From assembly GCA_026770025.1 (NCBI GenBank), contig JAMXDE010000019.1:1320206-1384205 (forward strand): 64,000 nucleotides of DNA, read 5' to 3'. Of this stretch, positions 51,801 to 63,800 are shown one piece after another. The notes beneath the pieces were generated by a model. It did no database searches and was not told the origin of the DNA. It worked only from the letters and a program-made list of their open reading frames with translations. Origin of the DNA: Craspedostauros australis. Lineage: Eukaryota > Bacillariophyta > Bacillariophyceae > Mastogloiales > Achnanthaceae. Both the position numbers and the translations under genes were made by a program. How positions within the stretch are numbered: the first letter of the stretch is position 1; each line of letters begins with the position of its first letter.

Positions 51801-54800
51801 GGATCCTCCAAGGGTTCTCCAAAGTAGATGTAGACTGTCACCATTGTCCAACCATCGAAGCACACCGCTTCCAAGTCGAACGCCGCCTCAGGGACGACAT
51901 CGAACTCGGTCTTGCACTCAGAATGGGTCACGTTAGGTCTGTACTCGATGGACACGGCAGTGATGTTGGAGTCGGTGTCTTCGCCGATGGCTGGGTTCAC
52001 AGCGAACGACACATGGGTGCCGTTCAGACCGGTGATGACAATGAGGTCGCTGTCCAATGGCAGAGGGACGTCAGCACCGTATGTTCCCGTTGGTTTTGGT
52101 GTGACCTGGTCGATGCACTCGGAAGGTGCTGGGCTGGTTGTTGGTCCGGAAGTAGGTCCGCTGGTTGGTCCAGAAGTAGGTCCAGAGGTTGGTCCTGAGG
52201 TTGGTCCAGATGTCGGTCCCGACGTTGGCCCCGAAGTTGGTCCACTTGTTGGTCCGGAGGTAGGTCCGCTAGTTGGTCCGCTGGTTGGTCCGGATGTTGG
52301 TCCAGAGGTGGGTCCAGATGTTGGTCCGGAGGTTGGTCCGGATGTTGGTCCGCTGGTTGGTCCACTAGTTGGTCCGGATGTTGGTCCACTGGTTGGTCCG
52401 GAGGTTGGTCCGCTGGTTGGTCCAGAGGTTGGTCCGCTAGTTGGTCCAGATGTTGGTCCGGAGGTTGGTCCGGATGTTGGTCCGGATGTTGGTCCGGATG
52501 TTGGTCCACTGGTTGGTCCGGATGTTGGTCCGGATGTTGGTCCGCTGGTTGGTCCAGAGGTTGGTCCGCTAGTTGGTCCAGATGTTGGTCCGGAGGTTGG
52601 TCCGGATGTTGGTCCGGATGTTGGTCCACTGGTTGGTCCACTGGTTGGTCCGGAGGTTGGTCCGGAGGTTGGTCCACTGGTTGGTCCACTGGTTGGTCCA
52701 CTGGTTGGTCCGGAGGTTGGTCCGGAGGTTGGTCCACTGGTTGGTCCGGAGGTTGGTCCGGAGGTTGGTCCGGAGGTTGGTCCGCTGGTTGGTCCACTAG
52801 TTGGTCCGGATGTTGGTCCACTAGTTGGTCCGGATGTTGGTCCACTGGTTGGTCCGGAGGTTGGTCCGCTGGTTGGTCCAGAGGTTGGTCCACTAGTTGG
52901 TCCGGATGTTGGTCCACTGGTTGGTCCGGAGGTTGGTCCGCTGGTTGGTCCAGAGGTTGGTCCGGAGGTTGGTCCAGATGTTGGTCCGGAGGTTGGTCCG
53001 GATGTTGGTCCAGAGGTTGGTCCGCTAGTTGGTCCGCTAGTTGGTGCAGATGTTGGGCCGGAGGTTGGTCCAGATGTTGGTCCGCTGGTTGGTCCACTAG
53101 TTGGTCCAGATGTTGGTCCGGAGGTTGGTCCGCTGGTTGGTCCGGAGGTTGGTCCGGAGGTTGGTCCAGATGTTGGTCCGCTAGTTGGTCCAGAAGTTGG
53201 GCCGCTGGTTGGTCCACTGGTTGGTCCACTGGTTGGTCCAGATGTTGGTCCAGATGTTGGTCCGGATGTTGGTCCACTAGTTGGTCCGGAGGTTGGTCCG
53301 GATGTTGGTCCGGAGGTTGGTCCAGAGGTTGGTCCGGATGTTGGGCCGGAGGTAGGTCCAGAAGTTGGGCCGCTGGTTGGTCCACTGGTTGGTCCAGATG
53401 TTGGGCCGGAGGTTGGTCCAGATGTTGGTCCGCTGGTTGGTCCACTAGTTGGTCCAGATGTTGGTCCGGATGTTGGTCCGCTGGTTGGTCCGGAGGTTGG
53501 TCCAGATGTTGGTCCAGATGTTGGTCCGCTGGTTGGTCCGGATGTTGGGCCGGAGGTTGGTCCAGAGGTTGGTCCGGAGGTAGGTCCAGAAGTTGGTCCG
53601 GATGTTGGGCCGGAGGTAGGTCCAGAAGTTGGTCCGCTGGTTGGTCCGCTGGTTGGTCCGCTAGTTGGTCCACTGGTTGGTCCGGATGTTGGTCCGGAGG
53701 TGGGTCCAGAAGTTGGTCCGCTGGTTGGTCCGCTGGTTGGTCCAGATGTTGGGCCGGAGGTTGGTCCGGAGGTTGGTCCGGATGTTGGTCCAGATGTTGG
53801 GCCGGATGTTGGTCCGGATGTTGGTCCACTAGTTGGTCCAGATGTTGGGCCGGATGTTGGTCCGGATGTTGGTCCGGATGTTGGTCCGGATGTTGGTCCA
53901 CTAGTTGGTCCACTAGTTGGTCCAGAGGTTGGGCCTGAAGTAGGTCCAGAGGTTGGTCCGCTGGTTGGTCCGCTGGTTGGTCCGCTGGTTGGTCCGCTGG
54001 TTGGTCCGCTGGTTGGTCCGCTGGTTGGTCCGCTGGTTGGTCCACTGGTTGGTCCACTGGTTGGTCCACTGGTTGGTCCGCTGGTTGGTCCAGAAGTTGG
54101 TCCAGATGTTGGTCCGCTGGTTGGTCCGGATGTTGGTCCAGAGGTTGGTCCAGAGGTTGGTCCGGATGTTGGGCCGGAGGTAGGTCCAGAAGTTGGGCCG
54201 CTGGTTGGTCCACTGGTTGGTCCACTGGTTGGTCCACTGGTTGGTCCACTGGTTGGTCCGGAGGTTGGTCCGGAGGTTGGTCCACTGGTTGGTCCGGAGG
54301 TTGGTCCGGAGGTTGGTCCGGAGGTTGGTCCGGAGGTTGGTCCGGAGGTTGGTCCAGATGTTGGGCCGGAGGTAGGTCCAGAAGTTGGTCCACTGGTTGG
54401 TCCAGATGTTGGGCCGGAGGTGGGTCCAGAAGTTGGTCCGCTGGTTGGTCCGCTGGTTGGTCCACTGGTTGGTCCGGAGGTTGGTCCACTGGTTGGTCCA
54501 GAAGTTGGTCCAGATGTTGGTCCAGATGTTGGTCCGGAGGTAGGTCCAGAAGTTGGTCCGCTGGTTGGTCCGCTAGTTGGTCCGCTAGTTGGTCCAGATG
54601 TTGGTCCGCTGGTTGGTCCGCTGGTTGGTCCGCTGGTTGGTCCGCTGGTTGGTCCGCTAGTTGGTCCAGAAGTTGGGCCGGAGGTTGGTCCAGAGGTTGG
54701 TCCAGAAGTTGGTCCGCTGGTTGGTCCGCTAGTTGGTCCGCTAGTTGGTCCAGATGTTGGTCCGCTGGTTGGTCCGCTGGTTGGTCCGCTGGTTGGTCCG

Positions 54801-57800
54801 CTAGTTGGTCCAGAAGTTGGGCCGGAGGTTGGTCCAGAGGTTGGTCCAGAAGTTGGTCCACTGGTTGGTCCAGATGTTGGGCCGGAGGTTGGTCCAGAAG
54901 TTGGTCCGCTGGTTGGTCCGCTGGTTGGTCCGGAGGTAGGTCCAGATGTTGGTCCGCTGGTTGGTCCAGAGGTTGGTCCGGATGTTGGGCCGGAGGTAGG
55001 TCCAGAAGTTGGTCCGCTGGTTGGTCCAGATGTTGGGCCGGACGTTGGTCCAGATGTTGGTCCAGATGTTGGGCCGGAGGTTGGTCCGCTGGTTGGTCCG
55101 CTGGTTGGTCCGCTGGTTGGTCCGCTGGTTGGTCCAGAGGTTGGTCCAGAGGTTGGTCCGGATGTTGGGCCGGATGTTGGGCCGGAGGTAGGTCCAGAAG
55201 TTGGGCCGGAGGTAGGTCCAGAAGTTGGTCCACTGGTTGGTCCACTGGTTGGTCCAGATGTTGGGCCGGAGGTTGGTCCGCTGGTTGGTCCGCTGGTTGG
55301 TCCAGATGTTGGGCCGGACGTTGGTCCAGATGTTGGTCCACTGGTTGGTCCAGATGTTGGGCCGGAGGTTGGTCCAGAAGTTGGTCCGCTGGTTGGTCCG
55401 CTGGTTGGTCCACTGGTTGGTCCACTGGTTGGTCCAGATGTTGGGCCGGAGGTGGGTCCAGATGTTGGTCCGCTGGTTGGTCCGCTGGTTGGTCCGCTGG
55501 TTGGTCCGCTGGTTGGTCCACTGGTTGGTCCAGAGGTGGGTCCGGAAGTCGGTCCAGAAGTTGGGCCGCTGGTTGGGCCGGATGTTGGTCCGGATGTTGG
55601 TCCGCTGGTTGGTCCACTGGTTGGTCCGCTAGTTGGTTCAGAGGTGGGTACAGAGGTTGGTCCAGAAGTTGGGCCGGAGGTTGGTCCGCTGGTTGGTCCT
55701 CCAGTCGGAGAGGCGGAGAGATCGCACTCGGAGTTGCATGGAATCTCGAAGTGGAATACCATGATGTCTTCATCATCTTCTTCAGGCGTTTCGCAGATGT
55801 CACATTCTTCCTCCGAAAAGTCGTCTGCTGTATAGATGTACACAGTGACATCAGCCCACTCATCGAAACACTTCGCCAAATACAACGACGATGAATCTGG
55901 TGTCACATCGTATTGGCGACTGCATTCGGTGTATGTAAAGTTCACATGGTGATTCACAGCAATCAGGCTGATGTTTGCCCCTGATCCCCACACCTGGTTG
56001 ACTTCAAAGCCAACGTGTGTGCCGTTCTGGGACGTAACGACGATCAGTTCTTCATCCTCTGGTACAGGAGTAGAATCCGTTCCTACCTGGTCGACAAGTT
56101 TCGCACGGAGTTGATCGTAACAGTCAGTTGGTGCTGAACTTTCTGTGGGCTCGCCCGTTGGTGCGGGGCTTGTTGTTGGCATGGCAGTGGGACTCTTTGT
56201 CTCGGATGGAGGCGCGAATCGTACTGGACCAGGAGTCGTGGAACCGTCAAAACAAATTTCGATGGCCGTCACAGACAATGTCCCGCCAAAGGTAACGTTC
56301 ATTTCGAGAGCCTCAAAGACACCAATATCAATCGTCTGGGTGGCATTCGGAGATGCCATGATTGGGAAGGACTCGATGGTGCCACCTTCTGTGAGAACGG
56401 TAACAATTCCGCCCTCCGAAACATCCCAAAGCTGCAGCCCAATCACTTCTTCCACAGTGGCTTGGAAAGTGAACGACAAGACTCCTCCTTCAGCGTTTGG
56501 AATGATATCTCTGACATTCGATTCTTGAATGAAGATGGCATTCCCCTCCGTGGGGGTCTCCATGACCCTGGCCATATCGCTTGGGGTGTGCCCAGTGCCA
56601 TTAGAACCGAATGCCTCGATCGAGATACCAGATTCAATGAGTGCTGTTGGGAAAAGATAGGCATTAGTCTTCACATCGTCCCCATCAAAGTCGGCCACAA
56701 CATATTCACAGTTTCTCGATGGGGCAGAACTTGGAACGTTACTGGTGGGCGCCAATGTTGGTCCGGACGTAGGCCCACTTGTGGGTCCACTTGTAGGTCC
56801 ACTTGTAGGTCCACTTGTAGGTCCACTTGTAGGTCCACTTGTAGGTCCACTTGTAGGTCCACTTGTAGGTCCACTTGTAGGTCCACTTGTAGGTCCACTT
56901 GTAGGTCCACTTGTAGGTCCACTTGTAGGTCCACTTGTAGGTCCACTTGTAGGTCCACTTGTAGGCCCGCTGGTTGGTCCGCTGGTTGGTCCAGAAGTTG
57001 GACCAGATGTTGGGCCAGATGTTGGGCCAGATGTAGGGCCGCTGGTTGGTCCGCTGGTTGGTCCGCTTGTAGGTCCAGACGTTGGTCCACTGGTTGGTCC
57101 TGATGTTGGTCCACTGGTTGGTCCTGATGTTGGTCCACTAGTTGGTCCGCCAGTTGGTCCAGATGTTGGGCCGGAAGTTGGTCCGCTGGTTGGTCCAGAA
57201 GTAGGTCCAGAGGTTGGGCCGGATGTTGGTCCAGAAGTTGGGTCGGATGTTGGTCCAGAAGTAGGTCCGCTGGTTGGTCCAGAAGTAGGTCCAGAAGTTG
57301 GGCCGGATGTTGGTCCAGATGTTGGTCCAGATGTTGGTCCAGAAGTAGGTCCGCTGGTTGGTCCAGATGTTGGGCCGGATGTTGGTCCGCTAGTTGGTCC
57401 AGAAGTTGGGCCGGATGTTGGTCCAGATGTTGGTCCAGAAGTAGGTCCGCTGGTTGGTCCAGATGTTGGGCCGGATGTTGGTCCGCTAGTTGGTCCAGAG
57501 GTTGGGCCGCTAGTTGGTCCAGAGGTTGGGCCTCCAGTTGGTCCGCTGGTTGGTCCAGATGTTGGTCCAGAAGTAGGTCCGCTGGTTGGTCCGCTAGTTG
57601 GTCCAGAAGTTGGGCCGGATGTTGGTCCAGATGTTGGTCCAGAAGTAGGTCCGCTGGTTGGTCCAGATGTTGGGCCGGATGTTGGTCCGCTAGTTGGTCC
57701 AGAAGTTGGGCCGGATGTTGGTCCAGATGTTGGTCCAGAAGTAGGTCCGCTGGTTGGTCCGGAAGTTGGTCCGGATGTTGGTCCGCTGGTTGGTCCGCTA

Positions 57801-60800
57801 GTTGGTCCAGAGGTTGGGCCTCCAGTTGGTCCGCTGGTTGGACCGGATGTTGGTCCAGAAGTTGGGCCGGATGTTGGTCCGCTGGTTGGTCCGCTAGTTG
57901 GTCCAGAGGTTGGGCCTCCAGTTGGTCCGCTGGTTGGACCGGATGTTGGTCCAGAAGTTGGGCCGGATGTTGGTCCGCTGGTTGGTCCAGAAGTAGGTCC
58001 AGAGGTTGGGCCTCCAGTTGGTCCGCTAGTTGGCCCAGAAGTTGGTCCGCTGGTTGGTCCAGAAGTCGGTCCAGAAGTTGGGCCGGATGTTGGTCCGCTT
58101 GTTGGTCCGCTGGTTGGTCCAGAGGTTGGTCCGCTGGTTGGACCAGAAGTAGGTCCAGAGGTTGGTCCGGATGTTGGTCCAGAAGTAGGTCCAGAGGTTG
58201 GTCCGCTGGTTGGTCCAGAAGTTGGGCCTCCGGTTGGTGCGTCGGTTGGGACAGACGTTGGAGATCCTTCGCAAGAGTACTGGCATGGAACCACGTACTT
58301 GTACACGATCACTGGAGTGCTGGATGGTCCGCTCTCGAATGGAACGCCGCATCCGCTTGTGCCCAGGGCGCTCTCGCCACCTGCCGCTCCGATCAAGGAA
58401 CCGGATGGATCCTCCTGAGTGTTGGCGCTGTCGGCGACGACAACGTACACAATCGCAACAGTGGTTCCGGCGAAATCATCATCCTCGACACACTGTGCCA
58501 CGTACTCCTCGGCTGGGCCGGTGGCCTCAGTCACGGATGTCTCCGTGCAGAAGTCGTTCTCGGTCACTTCGTTGCCGTCGTTGTCGGTGCTGATTCTGTC
58601 GAACACGACAGCCACAGATCCGAGCTCGCCGTCCTCGCCTACAGCACCGCCGGTGCGAAGGGCCTCGATGGCATCAAGGAGTGGCTCAAGGGAGATCTTC
58701 ACGCTGTCGACTTCACGCTCGCTCACCTCGAATGGAATACCATCGTCGCCGGTGATCTCGTCATCAAGGCCTTCATCGTACTTGGTGTTGCCACCGTCCT
58801 TGTCGACGAGGCGGGCCTCAGTGCTACAGACGTAGGTTGGCTGGCTGGTTGGTCCAGAGGTTGGGCCAGAGGTTGGTCCAGAAGTAGGTCCGCTGGTTGG
58901 TCCGCTAGTTGGTCCAGAAGTTGGGCCGGATGTTGGTCCAGATGTTGGTCCAGAAGTAGGTCCGCTGGTTGGTCCAGATGTTGGGCCGGATGTTGGTCCG
59001 CTAGTTGGTCCAGAAGTTGGGCCGGATGTTGGTCCAGATGTTGGTCCAGAAGTAGGTCCGCTGGTTGGTCCAGATGTTGGGCCGGATGTTGGTCCGCTAG
59101 TTGGTCCAGAAGTTGGGCCGGATGTTGGTCCAGATGTTGGTCCAGAAGTAGGTCCGCTGGTTGGTCCGGAAGTTGGTCCGGATGTTGGTCCGCTGGTTGG
59201 TCCGCTAGTTGGTCCAGAGGTTGGGCCTCCAGTTGGTCCGCTGGTTGGACCGGATGTTGGTCCAGAAGTTGGGCCGGATGTTGGTCCGCTGGTTGGTCCA
59301 GAAGTAGGTCCAGAGGTTGGGCCTCCAGTTGGTCCGCTGGTTGGACCGGATGTTGGTCCAGAAGTTGGGCCGGATGTTGGTCCGCTGGTTGGTCCAGAAG
59401 TAGGTCCAGAGGTTGGGCCTCCAGTTGGTCCGCTAGTTGGCCCAGAAGTTGGTCCGCTGGTTGGTCCAGAAGTCGGTCCAGAAGTTGGGCCGGATGTTGG
59501 TCCGCTTGTTGGTCCGCTGGTTGGTCCAGAGGTTGGTCCGCTGGTTGGACCAGAAGTAGGTCCAGAGGTTGGTCCGGATGTTGGGCCAGAAGTTGGTCCA
59601 GAGGTTGGTCCGCTGGTTGGTCCAGAAGTTGGGCCTCCGGTTGGTGCGTCGGTTGGGACAGACGTTGGAGATCCTTCGCAAGAGTACTGGCATGGAACCA
59701 CGTACTTGTACACGATCACTGGAGTGCTGGATGGTCCGCTCTCGAATGGAACGCCGCATCCGCTTGTGCCCAGGGCGCTCTCGCCACCTGCCGCTCCGAT
59801 CAAGGAACCGGATGGATCCTCCTGAGTGTTGGCGCTGTCGGCGACGACAACGTACACAATCGCAACAGTGGTTCCGGCGAAATCATCATCCTCGACACAC
59901 TGTGCCACGTACTCCTCGGCTGGGCCGGTGGCCTCAGTCACGGATGTCTCCGTGCAGAAGTCGTTCTCGGTCACTTCGTTGCCGTCGTTGTCGGTGCTGA
60001 TTCTGTCGAACACGACAGCCACAGATCCGAGCTCGCCGTCCTCGCCTACAGCACCGCCGGTGCGAAGGGCCTCGATGGCATCAAGGAGTGGCTCAAGGGA
60101 GATCTTCACGCTGTCGACTTCACGCTCGCTCACCTCGAATGGAATACCATCGTCGCCGGTGATCTCGTCATCAAGGCCTTCATCGTACTTGGTGTTGCCA
60201 CCGTCCTTGTCGACGAGGCGGGCCTCAGTGCTACAGACGTAGGTTGGCTGGCTGGTTGGTCCAGAGGTTGGGCCAGAGGTTGGTCCAGAAGTAGGTCCGC
60301 TGGTTGGTCCGCTAGTTGGTCCAGAAGTTGGGCCGGATGTTGGTCCAGATGTTGGTCCAGAAGTAGGTCCGCTGGTTGGTCCAGATGTTGGGCCGGATGT
60401 TGGTCCGCTAGTTGGTCCAGAAGTTGGGCCGGATGTTGGTCCAGATGTTGGTCCAGAAGTAGGTCCGCTGGTTGGTCCAGATGTTGGGCCGGATGTTGGT
60501 CCGCTAGTTGGTCCAGAAGTTGGGCCGGATGTTGGTCCAGATGTTGGTCCAGAAGTAGGTCCGCTGGTTGGTCCGGAAGTTGGTCCGGATGTTGGTCCGC
60601 TGGTTGGTCCGCTAGTTGGTCCAGAGGTTGGGCCTCCAGTTGGTCCGCTGGTTGGACCGGATGTTGGTCCAGAAGTTGGGCCGGATGTTGGTCCGCTGGT
60701 TGGTCCAGAAGTAGGTCCAGAGGTTGGGCCTCCAGTTGGTCCGCTGGTTGGACCGGATGTTGGTCCAGAAGTTGGGCCGGATGTTGGTCCGCTGGTTGGT

Positions 60801-63800
60801 CCAGAAGTAGGTCCAGAGGTTGGGCCTCCAGTTGGTCCGCTAGTTGGCCCAGAAGTTGGTCCGCTGGTTGGTCCAGAAGTCGGTCCAGAAGTTGGGCCGG
60901 ATGTTGGTCCGCTTGTTGGTCCGCTGGTTGGTCCAGAGGTTGGTCCGCTGGTTGGACCAGAAGTAGGTCCAGAGGTTGGTCCGGATGTTGGGCCAGAAGT
61001 TGGTCCAGAGGTTGGTCCGCTGGTTGGTCCAGAAGTTGGGCCTCCGGTTGGTGCGTCGGTTGGGACAGACGTTGGAGATCCTTCGCAAGAGTACTGGCAT
61101 GGAACCACGTACTTGTACACGATCACTGGAGTGCTGGATGGTCCGCTCTCGAATGGAACGCCGCATCCGCTTGTGCCCAGGGCGCTCTCGCCACCTGCCG
61201 CTCCGATCAAGGAACCGGATGGATCCTCCTGAGTGTTGGCGCTGTCGGCGACGACAACGTACACAATCGCAACAGTGGTTCCGGCGAAATCATCATCCTC
61301 GACACACTGTGCCACGTACTCCTCGGCTGGGCCGGTGGCCTCAGTCACGGATGTCTCCGTGCAGAAGTCGTTCTCGGTCACTTCGTTGCCGTCGTTGTCG
61401 GTGCTGATTCTGTCGAACACGACAGCCACAGATCCGAGCTCGCCGTCCTCGCCTACAGCACCGCCGGTGCGAAGGGCCTCGATGGCATCAAGGAGTGGCT
61501 CAAGGGAGATCTTCACGCTGTCGACTTCACGCTCGCTCACCTCGAATGGAATACCATCGTCGCCGGTGATCTCGTCATCAAGGCCTTCATCGTACTTGGT
61601 GTTGCCACCGTCCTTGTCGACGAGGCGGGCCTCAGTGCTACAGACGTAGGTTGGCTGGCTGGTTGGTCCAGAGGTTGGGCCAGAGGTTGGTCCAGAAGTA
61701 GGTCCGCTGGTTGGTCCGGAAGTTGGTCCGGATGTTGGTCCGCTGGTTGGTCCGCTAGTTGGTCCAGAGGTTGGGCCTCCAGTTGGTCCGCTGGTTGGAC
61801 CGGATGTTGGTCCAGAAGTTGGGCCGGATGTTGGTCCGCTGGTTGGTCCAGAAGTAGGTCCAGAGGTTGGGCCTCCAGTTGGTCCGCTGGTTGGACCGGA
61901 TGTTGGTCCAGAAGTTGGGCCGGATGTTGGTCCGCTGGTTGGTCCAGAAGTAGGTCCAGAGGTTGGGCCTCCAGTTGGTCCGCTAGTTGGCCCAGAAGTT
62001 GGTCCGCTGGTTGGTCCAGAAGTCGGTCCAGAAGTTGGGCCGGATGTTGGTCCGCTTGTTGGTCCGCTGGTTGGTCCAGAGGTTGGTCCGCTGGTTGGAC
62101 CAGAAGTAGGTCCAGAGGTTGGTCCGGATGTTGGGCCAGAAGTTGGTCCAGAGGTTGGTCCGCTGGTTGGTCCAGAAGTTGGGCCTCCGGTTGGTGCGTC
62201 GGTTGGGACAGACGTTGGAGATCCTTCGCAAGAGTACTGGCATGGAACCACGTACTTGTACACGATCACTGGAGTGCTGAATGGTCCGCTCTCGAATGGA
62301 ACGCCGCATCCGCTTGTGCCCAGGGCGCTCTCGCCACCTGCCGCTCCGATCAAGGAACCGGATGGATCCTCCTGAGTGTTGGCGCTGTCGGCGACGACAA
62401 CGTACACAATCGCAACAGTGGTTCCGGCGAAATCATCATCCTCGACACATTGTGCCACGTACTCCTCGGCTGGGCCGGTGGCCTCAGTCACGGATGTCTC
62501 CGTGCAGAAGTCGTTCTCGGTCACTTCGTTGCCGTCGTTGTCGGTGCTGATTCTGTCGAACACGACAGCCACAGATCCGAGCTCGCCGTCCTCGCCTACA
62601 GCACCGCCGGTGCGAAGGGCCTCGATGGCATCAAGGAGTGGCTCAAGGGAGATCTTCACGCTGTCGACTTCACGCTCGCTCACCTCGAATGGAATACCAT
62701 CGTCGCCGGTGATCTCGTCATCAAGGCCTTCATCGTACTTGGTGTTGCCACCGTCCTTGTCGACGAGGCGGGCCTCAGTGCTACAGACGTAGGTTGGCTG
62801 GCTGGTTGGTCCAGAGGTTGGGCCAGAGGTTGGTCCAGAAGTAGGTCCGCTGGTTGGTCCGCTAGTTGGTCCAGAAGTTGGGCCGGATGTTGGTCCAGAT
62901 GTTGGTCCAGAAGTAGGTCCGCTGGTTGGTCCAGATGTTGGGCCGGATGTTGGTCCGCTAGTTGGTCCAGAAGTTGGGCCGGATGTTGGTCCAGATGTTG
63001 GTCCAGAAGTAGGTCCGCTGGTTGGTCCGGAAGTTGGTCCGGATGTTGGTCCGCTGGTTGGTCCGCTAGTTGGTCCAGAGGTTGGGCCTCCAGTTGGTCC
63101 GCTGGTTGGACCGGATGTTGGTCCAGAAGTTGGGCCGGATGTTGGTCCGCTGGTTGGTCCAGAAGTAGGTCCAGAGGTTGGGCCTCCAGTTGGTCCGCTG
63201 GTTGGACCGGATGTTGGTCCAGAAGTTGGGCCGGATGTTGGTCCGCTGGTTGGTCCAGAAGTAGGTCCAGAGGTTGGGCCTCCAGTTGGTCCGCTAGTTG
63301 GCCCAGAAGTTGGTCCGCTGGTTGGTCCAGAAGTCGGTCCAGAAGTTGGGCCGGATGTTGGTCCGCTTGTTGGTCCGCTGGTTGGTCCAGAGGTTGGTCC
63401 GCTGGTTGGACCAGAAGTAGGTCCAGAGGTTGGTCCGGATGTTGGGCCAGAAGTTGGTCCAGAGGTTGGTCCGCTGGTTGGTCCAGAAGTTGGGCCTCCG
63501 GTTGGTGCGTCGGTTGGGACAGACGTTGGAGATCCTTCGCAAGAGTACTGGCATGGAACCACGTACTTGTACACGATCACTGGAGTGCTGGATGGTCCGC
63601 TCTCGAATGGAACGCCGCATCCGCTTGTGCCCAGGGCGCTCTCGCCACCTGCCGCTCCGATCAAGGAACCGGATGGATCCTCCTGAGTGTTGGCGCTGTC
63701 GGCGACGACAACGTACACAATCGCAACAGTGGTTCCGGCGAAATCATCATCCTCGACACACTGTGCCACGTACTCCTCGGCTGGGCCGGTGGCCTCAGTC

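Noticed and set aside
48207-55835. Very long plus-strand frames (836 and 1,307 codons, VGPEVGPL-type) opposite the giant gene
   Set aside because: A stop-free 12-bp unit opens the same frame on the other strand for as long as the array lasts. The minus-strand frame alone continues through all the unique modules, so the plus-strand frames are shadows.
48319-55863. A second long minus-strand frame (DQPADQHPDQ-type) through the PTSG blocks
   Set aside because: It is the same 12-bp repeat read in another frame; it stops shortly after entering the unique modules and shows no conserved sequence.
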